DNA from: an uncultured Clostridia bacterium
Lineage (GTDB): Bacteria; Bacillota; Clostridia; UMGS1883
Direction of reading: 5' to 3'
Length of the DNA: 5,476 nucleotides
Assembly (NCBI GenBank): GCA_947629615.1
Contig: CANRER010000105.1
Span: 1 to 5,476 of the forward strand
Numbering within the stretch: the first letter of the stretch is position 1; every line of letters starts with the position of its first letter. The notes under the pieces are model-generated. The model ran no database searches. It saw only the letters and a list, made by a program, of their open reading frames with translations, and was not told the origin of the DNA. Position numbers and translations under genes: made by a program. This document shows, one piece after another, positions 1 through 5,476 of the stretch.

Positions 1-502
1 CCATCGAAGTCTTTACGACCTCGCCGATGTGGGTGAAGCCCTTTGAGCCGCGCCCGTCGCCTATGCCGAAGATGAGCTGTTCGCTGCGGTCGAGTATATG
101 CTCCGCGTCCTCCTCGTCCTTGACGCACATATCCACAATGCTGCTGCCGGCCTCGATAAGCCGGCGCAGAGTGGTTTTGTCGCGCACTATATCCATATAG
201 TGGCGCAGATTTTCGGTGGTATACACTCCCTGCATTATCTTTGTCAGATAGCTTATCCCGCCTATGCTGTCGAGCTTTTCGCCAAGCTCGCCCGACACCG
301 TGACCACATCCACGGGCCGTCCGCCTGTGAACAGGGTGTTTATGGCGGAAAACAGGGTCTTGTGGGCCGTAACGTAAAAGTCCTCCTCGCTTAGCCCCTC
401 CATAACGGCGCTTAACGCGCCCTCGTTCATTATGGCGCTGGCGAGAATGGCCTGCTCGGCCTCGAGGTTATACGGCATGCTTACGCCTATCGGAGCGTCC
501 AT
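1..502 (-). CDS. dnaB: Replicative DNA helicase DnaB, N-terminal part (cut by window edge)
   Basis: This is the 5' part of the hexameric replicative helicase (called DnaC in B. subtilis), which unwinds DNA at the fork and recruits primase. 167 codons are visible, starting at ATG 502-500. Residues 9-23 (MPYNLEAEQAILASA) match the conserved P-x-x-x-EAEQ-x-x-L opening of the family. Residues ~9-108 form the all-helical DnaB N-terminal domain, including GGISYL at 81-86 and the TENLRHYMDIVRDK segment at 96-109. Residues ~112-150 look like the linker region (RRLIEAGSSI, then AEHILDRSEQLIFGI). The RecA-like ATPase domain with Walker A/B lies beyond the left edge, so integrity cannot be judged. It follows rplI by 18 bp, a gap that holds a near-perfect ribosome binding site, and is the last visible gene of the operon. 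Family identity is firm from the N-terminal motif and the rplI-dnaB context. Confidence 0.95.
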   Translation of the reverse strand, partial: MDAPIGVSMPYNLEAEQAILASAIMNEGALSAVMEGLSEEDFYVTAHKTLFSAINTLFTGGRPVDVVTVSGELGEKLDSIGGISYLTKIMQGVYTTENLRHYMDIVRDKTTLRRLIEAGSSIVDMCVKDEEDAEHILDRSEQLIFGIGDGRGSKGFTHIGEVVKTSM

Positions 503-508
503 TCGCGC

Positions 509-516
509 TCACCTCC
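509..516 (-). promoter_or_regulatory. Ribosome binding site of dnaB
   Basis: The minus-strand sequence GGAGGTGA, with 6 bases to ATG 502-500, is a near-ideal match to the 16S anti-Shine-Dalgarno. It lies entirely in the 18-bp rplI-dnaB gap and fixes the dnaB start. Confidence 0.85.
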
Positions 517-520
517 ATAT

Positions 521-967
521 CTATTCGCTTTCCACGCGGACTACTACCCTTGCGGTAATCTCGGGGAAAAGCTTAACCTCCACGGTTTTGTCGCCGATGG
601 CCTTTATGCCGTCGGGCAGGACGATTTTTTTCTTATCGACAACGCGGTGGAGCTGCATTTTCATCGCGTCGGCCACGTCCTGAGATGTGACCTTGCCGAA
701 CAGCCTGCCGCCCTCGCCCGCGCGGGCCTTGATAACCACGGGCGCGCTTTCGAGCGCGGTTTTCGTTTCCTCGGCGGCTATGCGCTCCTGCTCGCGGTGG
801 TAGGCCGCGGCGTCGCTCTTGCCCTTAAGCTCGTTGATTATGCCCTTGGTGGCCTCCACGGCCAGCTTGCGGGGCAGCAGGTAGTTTCTGGCGTAGCCGT
901 CGCTCGCCTCCACCAAATCGCCTTTCTTTCCGTGGCCCTTAACGTCGGCCAAAAGTACAACCTTCAT
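521..967 (-). CDS. rplI: 50S ribosomal protein L9 (bL9)
   Basis: bL9 is a two-domain large-subunit protein that binds 23S rRNA near the base of the L1 stalk and affects reading-frame maintenance. The 148-residue product has the usual family length. Residues 1-40 form the N-terminal rRNA-binding domain, with MKVVLLADVKGHGKKGDLV followed by the signature GYARNYLLPRKLA at 24-36. Residues ~41-75 make the long charged connecting helix. Residues ~80-148 form the C-terminal domain, with GRLFGKVTSQDVADAM beginning near residue 86. The start is ATG 967-965, preceded by AGGAAG at a spacing of 8. It lies between gdpP (37-bp gap) and dnaB (18-bp gap), the standard Bacillota arrangement. Nothing is missing or broken. 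Confidence 0.98.
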   Translation of the reverse strand: MKVVLLADVKGHGKKGDLVEASDGYARNYLLPRKLAVEATKGIINELKGKSDAAAYHREQERIAAEETKTALESAPVVIKARAGEGGRLFGKVTSQDVADAMKMQLHRVVDKKKIVLPDGIKAIGDKTVEVKLFPEITARVVVRVESE

Positions 968-975
968 TTATATTA

Positions 976-981
976 CTTCCT
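976..981 (-). promoter_or_regulatory. Ribosome binding site of rplI
   Basis: The minus-strand AGGAAG lies within GGAAAGGAAG, 8 bases before ATG 967-965. It is a good Shine-Dalgarno at normal spacing and supports the rplI start. Confidence 0.7.
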
Positions 982-991
982 TTCCAGTATC

Positions 992-1009
992 GCTGAATGT
1001 GGCTTCAGC
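992..1009 (-). repeat. Small inverted repeat over the gdpP stop codon
   Basis: On the minus strand GCTGAA, a 6-base loop GCCACA, and TTCAGC form a perfect 6-bp stem. The gdpP TGA codon (1007-1005) sits inside the 5' arm. An alternative overlapping fold is GGCTGAAGCC. There is no following U-tract, so it is not an intrinsic terminator, and rplI starts only 24 bases downstream. It may be a minor transcript structure at the gdpP-rplI junction or chance. Confidence 0.3.
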
Positions 1010-2996
1010 CGTTAAAATATTCGTCAACGGCGGCCTTTAGCTTTTTGGCCGCGTCGTTCACCGATATGGATTTAAGCTGCGCCGCCGCCGCCAAAGCGTG
1101 GCCGCCGCCGCCCAGCCTTTCGCATATCAGCTGTACGTTCACCTCGCCAAGGCTGCGCGCGCTTATCCGCGCGCCGTCGCCGTCGCGCGAGATGACGAAC
1201 GAGGCGGCAACCCCCTCCACGTCGAGCATATCGTCGGCGGCCTGCGCCGTCAGCGCGGCGGGGAGCTCGGTAAACACCTTCGCGTGGGAAATCCCTCGGT
1301 CGTCGATTTTGGCCGAGGCCACAACGTCGCTCTTTACGCGGTAATCGTCGGGCGATTCGCGGAAAAGCTGCTTAACCTTGATGGTATCTACGCCGGCGTT
1401 TCTCAGGTACGCCGCCGCCTCGAAGGTGCGGGAGCCTGTCTTGAACACGAAGTTTTTCGTGTCGAGGATAATGCCCGCGTAAAGGGCGGTGGCGTCGATG
1501 GTGCTGAGGCTCAGCCCGCCATCGGTATACATCAGTATCTCCGTCACCATCTCGCAGGCCGAGGACGCGCCCGGCTCGTGATAAACCACGTCGCAGCCCT
1601 CGATGAAGCTTTCGCTGCGGCGGTGGTGGTCAAGCATGGCCTTGCAGCCCGCCATGTCGAGCAGCTCGGGCATTTCGACAAGCTCGGGGCGGTGGGTGTC
1701 GCATATTATCAAAAGCGTCCGCCCGTTCACGTAATCCTTCACTTGGCCGCGCCCCACAAAGAGGCCGTCGTGGTAGTGGTTTTTGGTGATTATGTCAACC
1801 AGCGAGCGTACAGCCGAGTCCTCGCCGTCGCCACTTAAAAGGATTTTCACGTCGCGCTCCAGATGGAAGGCCGCGCAGGCCAAGCCTATGGCCGCGCCCA
1901 CGGCGTCCACGTCGGCGTTTTTGTGGCCCATAACGACCACGTTTTCCGCCGCGAGTATATGCTCCTTAAGCGACTGAGCCATAACCCTCGCCTTAACGCG
2001 GGTGCGCTTTTCCACATCCTTTGTGGAGCCGCCGTAATAGCTGAACCGGCCCGCGTCGCACACGACGGCTTGGTCGCCGCCGCGGCCCAGCGCCATATCG
2101 AGCGCCGCGCGGGCGAAGCTGTCGCACTCGGCGGGACTTTCGCCGCCCACGCCCACGCCTATGCTCAGCGTCGGGGACGAGGCCGACAGCACGGTTATGC
2201 TTTTAACGGCGCTTAAAATCGAAAATTTATCCGCCGCTATTTTGTCGAAAGCGGAGTTTTGAAGAACCACCACGTAGCGGTCCTTTTCAAGCTTGCGCAC
2301 AAGGCCGCCGGCCTCATGCACCCAGCCCGTTATGGCCCTGTCTACGGAGGCCGACAGCTCAAGCTGTTCGTTTTCGCCCGCGTCGGCCACGGTTTCGTCG
2401 TAGTTATCGACCTTTACGTTCATGACGACGGCGCGGGCGTCGCGGGCGGCGGATTTCAGCAGATTAACGTCGGAGGCATTTTCGGCGAAGATGACCACCG
2501 CGGCCTTATCGGGGTCCGCGCTGCGCATGACCGTGGGGTGCAGGCGGTAGCTCAGCTGGCCGAACGAAACCTCCTTCACGCGCTCGCCCTTTTCGGCGAT
2601 GATGTCGTCCACGCTTACGCCGGGGAAGATTTCCTCCAGCGTTTCGGCGAAGCCGCCCGAGGTAAAGGCGTCGCTGAACGCCTTGTTATACCAAGCCAGC
2701 GTTCCGTCCACGCGAACGCCTGCCATCGGCTCCGGCACGTTGAAGGGCAGGCGGTTTTCACTGTCGGCGGCCTCCTCCGACAGGCCCAGCCCAAGGTATC
2801 TTTCGATTTTCATTATCCTGCCGCGCCGTTCGAGGAGCAAATGCAAAAGCATCAGCGCCGAAACGAGAATGAGCGCGACGGCGGTCGGCACGGGCGTGTC
2901 GAAGCGGAGCAGCAGGCACGCCAGAGCAAGCACCATAATGACGTAAACAAAGGACGCGCTGCGCATCATCGACTTAAAACGGTTTTTCTTTTTCAT
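1005..2996 (-). CDS. gdpP: Cyclic-di-AMP phosphodiesterase GdpP (YybT family, DHH-DHHA1)
   Basis: This membrane-bound phosphodiesterase hydrolyses cyclic-di-AMP to 5'-pApA using Mn2+-type metal ions. The 663 residues are close to the ~660 usual for the family. In order: two membrane helices (~13-30 and ~36-55), a degenerate PAS-like region (~84-172), a degenerate GGDEF (~185-315; EKDRYVVVL near 237-245 stands where the GGDEF motif would be, and LSIGVG is retained at 277-282), then the DHH domain. Its metal ligands are visible: GHKNADVDA at 357-365 (H358, D362, D364), D433 in CDTHRP, D456-H457-H458, and D512 in LDTKNF. DHHA1 carries GGGGH at 629-633. The catalytic set is therefore complete. 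The chosen ATG 2996-2994 lies 2 bp after the upstream stop. A TTG 13 codons earlier (3035) is also open but would overlap the upstream gene and lacks a clear Shine-Dalgarno. Loss of the GGDEF signature is normal in this family. Confidence 0.97.
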   Translation of the reverse strand: MKKKNRFKSMMRSASFVYVIMVLALACLLLRFDTPVPTAVALILVSALMLLHLLLERRGRIMKIERYLGLGLSEEAADSENRLPFNVPEPMAGVRVDGTLAWYNKAFSDAFTSGGFAETLEEIFPGVSVDDIIAEKGERVKEVSFGQLSYRLHPTVMRSADPDKAAVVIFAENASDVNLLKSAARDARAVVMNVKVDNYDETVADAGENEQLELSASVDRAITGWVHEAGGLVRKLEKDRYVVVLQNSAFDKIAADKFSILSAVKSITVLSASSPTLSIGVGVGGESPAECDSFARAALDMALGRGGDQAVVCDAGRFSYYGGSTKDVEKRTRVKARVMAQSLKEHILAAENVVVMGHKNADVDAVGAAIGLACAAFHLERDVKILLSGDGEDSAVRSLVDIITKNHYHDGLFVGRGQVKDYVNGRTLLIICDTHRPELVEMPELLDMAGCKAMLDHHRRSESFIEGCDVVYHEPGASSACEMVTEILMYTDGGLSLSTIDATALYAGIILDTKNFVFKTGSRTFEAAAYLRNAGVDTIKVKQLFRESPDDYRVKSDVVASAKIDDRGISHAKVFTELPAALTAQAADDMLDVEGVAASFVISRDGDGARISARSLGEVNVQLICERLGGGGHALAAAAQLKSISVNDAAKKLKAAVDEYFNG

Positions 2997-2998
2997 TT

Positions 2999-3937
2999 TT
3001 ACAGCGTCACCCTCTTTCTGATGGGAACAAAGCAATCCACAAGCCCGGCCAGCATATAAATAAGAACCACGTTGAACAGCGGCGCAAGCAGCCCAATCGC
3101 CAGCAGAGCAAAATGTATTAGCAGCCTCACGCCGACGCGGCGCACCTTAAGGCGCAAAAGCCAATCGACAAGGCTCATTCCGTCGGCGAAAAGCAAAAAG
3201 GCGAAAACTATCAGCCCGTTCACGGCGACAATGCGCACCCCCTCGTTTTTCACAAGCAGCAGCGCCGCCATCACCGCCGCGTAAAGCGCCGCCGGCAGCC
3301 CCGGGCGTATGTTCGAGAAGGAATGGCCGTTCGAGAGCGGCGTTTCGCGCAGGGTGTGCGAAACGGCCCACATCACCGAATAGCCGCCTACCAGCGAAAT
3401 TATCACTATCGCGGAGGGTATCGACGAGCGGACGGCCGTCTGCGCGGCGGAAAAGAAGCGGTCGGCCAGCGAAGCGTCGAGCCCGCTCTGCTCAATCGCG
3501 GCGGTGAAGCTTTCGCGCAGGGGGCCGTTAAGGCCGGAAAGCAGGCTTTCGGCTATGCTGAGCCCCGCCTGCTCCGCCTGAAGCTTCAGCTCCGCGAGCT
3601 GTATAAGGCCGTAGGCCGCCGAGCAGGCCGTAAGCCCCGCCGAAAAGGGCCGCCGCGTCAGCACGCATACCGCGCAGGCCGTCGAAACCAGCAGTATCTG
3701 CGCCGCCATAAGCGCGCCGTAGGCCGCGCCGAGGCCGCCGAGCGCGCATACAGCCGCCGTCAGAGCCGCCGTAATCGCTCCGGTAAGGCCGCCGCGTGCC
3801 GGCCCGCCCAAAATGACCGCCATCGTCACGTTCCACGCGCAAAGGAAGTACGAAAGGAACGGCGCGCCGAACAGCAGCGGCAGCAGGGCTATCATTATCC
3901 GTGTCAGCGGCAGTGCGCCGCCATTGGTATCGTTCAT
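2999..3937 (-). CDS. yybS: DUF2232 / YybS-family integral membrane protein
   Basis: This 312-residue polytopic membrane protein matches the YybS (DUF2232) family in size, hydrophobic profile and position directly before gdpP. Membrane segments are readable at about 14-33, 35-45, 51-66, 69-93, 173-195, 214-229, 234-252 and 270-302, so roughly seven or eight spans. A more polar stretch (~115-170, with AELKLQAEQAG and LADRFFSAAQTAV) separates the N-terminal and C-terminal hydrophobic blocks. NIRPGLPAALY (209-219), just before a late span, resembles the short Arg/Pro-containing element common in the family. The C-terminus is basic (PIRKRVTL). The molecular function is unknown; association with GdpP at the membrane is inferred only from conserved synteny. 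The start ATG 3937-3935 follows AGAGG at a spacing of 7, and the upstream gene ends 10 bp before. I see no catalytic motif. Confidence 0.85.
   Translation of the reverse strand: MNDTNGGALPLTRIMIALLPLLFGAPFLSYFLCAWNVTMAVILGGPARGGLTGAITAALTAAVCALGGLGAAYGALMAAQILLVSTACAVCVLTRRPFSAGLTACSAAYGLIQLAELKLQAEQAGLSIAESLLSGLNGPLRESFTAAIEQSGLDASLADRFFSAAQTAVRSSIPSAIVIISLVGGYSVMWAVSHTLRETPLSNGHSFSNIRPGLPAALYAAVMAALLLVKNEGVRIVAVNGLIVFAFLLFADGMSLVDWLLRLKVRRVGVRLLIHFALLAIGLLAPLFNVVLIYMLAGLVDCFVPIRKRVTL
3007..3014 (-). promoter_or_regulatory. Ribosome binding site of gdpP, inside the preceding gene
   Basis: The minus-strand GAGGGTGA ends 10 bases before ATG 2996-2994 and lies within the last codons of the DUF2232 gene. 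The match is moderate and the spacing slightly long. With the 2-bp gap this suggests translational coupling. It favours the ATG over the upstream TTG at 3035. Confidence 0.5.
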
Positions 3938-3944
3938 GGCTAAA

Positions 3945-3949
3945 CCTCT
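3945..3949 (-). promoter_or_regulatory. Ribosome binding site of the DUF2232 gene, overlapping the upstream stop codon
   Basis: The minus-strand AGAGG is 7 bases from ATG 3937-3935. Its first two bases are the last two of the upstream TAG (3950-3948), an arrangement typical of translationally coupled operon genes. Confidence 0.6.
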
Positions 3950-5447
3950 ATGACTTTTTTTCGGCTATGCGGAACTCGTCTATCCTGTGGGGAAGCTGCG
4001 GAGCCATGCGCTCCAGCTCGCGGCCGATGAACAGGCGGAGCCGATTGTCGGAATATTTTGAACCCAGCGCCGAGGCGACCGCCTTGGCGTCGGGCGTGAT
4101 GACGGCTGAAACGAAAATGCCGGAGGTACCCGTGTCGAACCGGCCCGAAACCGAGGCGCGGCTGATGTAGCGGCTGCGGCAAAGCCCCGCCGCGAGCTGC
4201 TCGGGGAAAATCGGCGCGCCGCTGCCGCTGAGGAGCATTGTCTTGCGGCGGCCGCAGATTTCGAGCGAGCCGTCCTCCGCGAGGCGGCCCACGTCGCCGG
4301 TGGCGAACACTCCCTCCGCCGCGTCCGCGCCGAAGTAGCGCACCGGCTCGTCGGGGGTAAGCATAATTTCGCCGTAATCCCCGCTGACGGGGGCCGTTTC
4401 GGCCTTCAATAGCGGAGCGGGAGCCTCGCCCGAGGCGGGGCTTAAGGCCGCCGCGCCGCACTCCGTCAGAAAATAGCAGTTATAAACGTCGTAGCCCCAG
4501 CTCGCAAACCGGCGCACGCAGTCCGCGTCCACAAAAGCTCCCCCGCAGATAATCAGCTTAAGGCTGTCGCCCAAAAGTGCCCTTATCCTGCGGTAGCTGT
4601 GGCGGCCCGCGACGGGGCTCAGCCTGCCGAGCGCACGGCCCACAAGGTCGTAAAGCAGGGTCTTTGGCTTGCCGAGCGTTTTCACCGAGCGGATTTTAAG
4701 CGCCTTTTCGAGCGAAACCAGTCTTTCGGGCGTGCAGGTGAGGGCGGTCGCGCCCGATTCGGCCACGGCCCTCGCCGAGCTTCGCCTGTCGCCGCGCTCT
4801 ATAAGGGCGCACCCCGCCGAAAGCGGCAGCAGCAGCCCGACCACAAGGTCGAAGGCGCCGCCCCAAGCCTGCGGGCATAAAAAAGTGTATGAGCCTATGT
4901 CCAAAGCCCCTGCAAGGGAGCGGAGGCTTCGGCATATATTTTTATGTGTGAGAAGCGCGGCCTTTTTTTCGTGCTGTGTGAACAGCACGAACGCGGGGTC
5001 GTCCGGCGAGGGCGCGGCCTCGGGGGGACAGTCGTCGTCCGCCAGCTCATCGAACTCAGGCACGGGCAGCAGGCCGGGCAGCCTGCCCGCCGCGGCGAGG
5101 GCCTTTTCGGAGAACCGACGGCTGTAAAACAGTGCCCCCGCGCCGTATTCGTCAAGAACGTCCGCCAGCTCCTCGCGGGAGAGGGAAGCGTCGGCCACTA
5201 TCACCGGCATCGAAGCCATAAGGCAGCCCAAAACGGCGCAAAGCCCGCTGTAGCTGACGTCGCCCATGACGGCCGCGCCTCGGCCGCAAAGGCCCAGCAG
5301 CTTCAGCTCGCGGGCCACAAAGCGGGCGCGGCGAACAAGGCCGGCGTAGCTTCGGGAGCCGCCGCCGCGGCTGATATACGCGGGCTTATCCGGCTGCTCC
5401 TCGGCGAGCCGTTCGATGGCGGAGCATATATCCTCGGCCGCATACAC
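3948..5447 (-). CDS. Divergent AMP-binding (ANL superfamily) protein, probable pseudoenzyme
   Basis: This 499-residue protein has the outline of the acyl-CoA synthetase/adenylate-forming (ANL) fold. The family activates carboxylates with ATP and then usually transfers them to CoA or a carrier protein. Visible, numbered from the GTG start: an N-terminal subdomain with SRSYAGLVRRARFVARELKLLG at ~31-52, written here only to show the typical helix, and GDVSYSGLCAVLG at 62-74; an A5-like YFLTE at 325-329 (normally YGxTE); the A7 motif TGD at 383-385; GRRK at 399-402; and PEQL at 415-418. Two key elements are missing. The A3 P-loop (normally TSGTTGxPKG) is replaced by FTQHEKKAALLTHKN at 156-170, about three residues shorter and glycine-free. 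The chain also ends in LPHRIDEFRIAEKKS, just before the expected PKTxxGKxxR motif with its catalytic lysine (A10). The substrate is unknown and activity doubtful. GTG 5447-5445 is preferred because GGGGG lies 7 bases before it; ATG 5465 would add six residues without any visible Shine-Dalgarno. No downstream frame restores the missing C-terminus. Confidence 0.8.
   Translation of the reverse strand: MYAAEDICSAIERLAEEQPDKPAYISRGGGSRSYAGLVRRARFVARELKLLGLCGRGAAVMGDVSYSGLCAVLGCLMASMPVIVADASLSREELADVLDEYGAGALFYSRRFSEKALAAAGRLPGLLPVPEFDELADDDCPPEAAPSPDDPAFVLFTQHEKKAALLTHKNICRSLRSLAGALDIGSYTFLCPQAWGGAFDLVVGLLLPLSAGCALIERGDRRSSARAVAESGATALTCTPERLVSLEKALKIRSVKTLGKPKTLLYDLVGRALGRLSPVAGRHSYRRIRALLGDSLKLIICGGAFVDADCVRRFASWGYDVYNCYFLTECGAAALSPASGEAPAPLLKAETAPVSGDYGEIMLTPDEPVRYFGADAAEGVFATGDVGRLAEDGSLEICGRRKTMLLSGSGAPIFPEQLAAGLCRSRYISRASVSGRFDTGTSGIFVSAVITPDAKAVASALGSKYSDNRLRLFIGRELERMAPQLPHRIDEFRIAEKKS
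4962..4989 (-). repeat. Perfect inverted repeat followed by an A7 run inside the ANL gene
   Basis: On the minus strand CGTGCTG, a 6-base loop TTCACA, and CAGCACG (4989-4970) form a perfect 7-bp stem. It is followed at once by seven A bases and G. The codons over the run are GAA AAA AAG, so the in-frame heptamer A AAA AAG, the form known from dnaX slippage, is present. The stem encodes residues 153-160 (FVLFTQHE), exactly where the conserved ATP-binding loop should start. A -1 shift would add six residues and stop at TAA 4944-4942. Whether slippage happens is unknown: dnaX-type stimulators are an upstream Shine-Dalgarno and a downstream stem, whereas here the stem is upstream. Confidence 0.45.
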
Positions 5448-5454
5448 AGGCGTT

Positions 5455-5462
5455 CCCCCTTT
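5455..5462 (-). promoter_or_regulatory. Probable ribosome binding site that decides the ANL start
   Basis: The minus-strand AAAGGGGG has its last G 7 bases before GTG 5447-5445. It overlaps and follows the alternative ATG at 5465-5463, which has only ATAGTATACTT upstream and so no visible Shine-Dalgarno. This favours GTG initiation. Confidence 0.5.
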
Positions 5463-5466
5463 CATA

Positions 5467-5472
5467 AGTATA
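5467..5472 (-). promoter_or_regulatory. Possible -10 box at the window edge
   Basis: The minus-strand TATACT matches the sigma-70/sigma-A -10 consensus TATAAT at five of six positions, in an AT-rich patch just upstream of the first gene. The -35 region is outside the window. Initiation about 7 bases downstream would leave a leader that starts almost at the ribosome binding site, which is a point against it. Weak candidate only. Confidence 0.25.
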
Positions 5473-5476
5473 CTAT

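Noticed and set aside
992..1009. Inverted repeat at the gdpP-rplI junction as a rho-independent terminator
   Set aside because: The stem is only 6 bp and is not followed by a U-tract on the transcribed strand. rplI with a good ribosome binding site begins right after it.
1078..1116. GCC/CCG-rich near-repeat
   Set aside because: It encodes the conserved GGGGH and the alanine-rich stretch of DHHA1, so the repetitiveness follows from the protein sequence and GC-rich codon use.
1098..1838. Plus-strand open frame (246 codons) antisense to the DHH/DHHA1 part of gdpP
   Set aside because: It begins opposite the alanine- and glycine-rich GGGGH region and mirrors conserved catalytic codons. It is a composition artefact with no domain of its own.
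1695..2996. Loss of the GGDEF signature and weak PAS in GdpP as evidence of inactivation
   Set aside because: A degenerate GGDEF and a divergent PAS are standard in the GdpP/YybT family. The DHH/DHHA1 catalytic residues are all present.
2259..3059. Long plus-strand open frame (266 codons) antisense to gdpP
   Set aside because: It lies wholly opposite a gene with clear DUF2232/GdpP homology, its protein is rich in His, Gly, Ala and Arg as expected of a GC-rich antisense frame, and it has no recognisable domain.
3323..3943. Plus-strand open frame (206 codons) antisense to the DUF2232 gene
   Set aside because: It is very Arg/Ala-rich and low in complexity, overlaps a well-supported membrane protein, and shows no family motif.
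3940..4461. Second minus-strand frame within the ANL gene (173 codons), considered as a frameshifted source of the missing C-terminus
   Set aside because: Its translation is Arg/Gly/Pro-rich and carries no PKTxxGK-like motif, so it does not restore the A10 lysine. It is a shadow frame.

Overview
The window holds five genes, all on the minus strand and packed head to tail with gaps of 10, 2, 37 and 18 bp, so it reads as one operon. In transcription order (right to left) they are a divergent AMP-binding (ANL superfamily) protein, a DUF2232/YybS-family membrane protein, the cyclic-di-AMP phosphodiesterase GdpP, ribosomal protein bL9 (rplI), and the N-terminal third of the replicative helicase DnaB, which runs off the left edge. 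The order yybS-gdpP-rplI-dnaB is the classic Bacillota order (yybS-yybT-rplI-dnaC in Bacillus subtilis). With GdpP, strong Shine-Dalgarno sites and a GC-rich composition (roughly 60% by eye), this points to a high-GC Clostridia-type Bacillota, perhaps an Oscillospirales/Ruminococcaceae relative. The lineage is inference.

Layout. 1-502: dnaB 5' part (167 codons seen). 521-967: rplI. 1005-2996: gdpP, complete, with two N-terminal membrane helices, a degenerate PAS, a degenerate GGDEF, and intact DHH and DHHA1 modules. 2999-3937: a multi-spanning DUF2232 protein. 3948-5447 (or 5465): the ANL-like protein. The rightmost 11 bases contain a possible -10 box, but the -35 region lies outside the window. 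No tRNA, rRNA, CRISPR array, insertion sequence or rho-independent terminator was seen, and no stretch above 40 bases lacks a gene except at the right edge.

How the genes fit. GdpP lowers cyclic-di-AMP, which controls osmolyte and potassium transport and cell-wall homeostasis. The DUF2232 protein is its usual membrane neighbour, of unknown function. bL9 and DnaB link the operon to translation and replication. The unusual member is the promoter-proximal ANL protein. Its overall ANL fold is readable, with a recognisable A5 site, TGD motif and GRRK, but the glycine-rich ATP-binding P-loop is replaced by a shorter glycine-free segment. The chain also stops just where the catalytic lysine motif (A10) should begin. 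It is either a pseudoenzyme or a strongly divergent adenylate-former co-expressed with cyclic-di-AMP turnover, and it is the most interesting item here.
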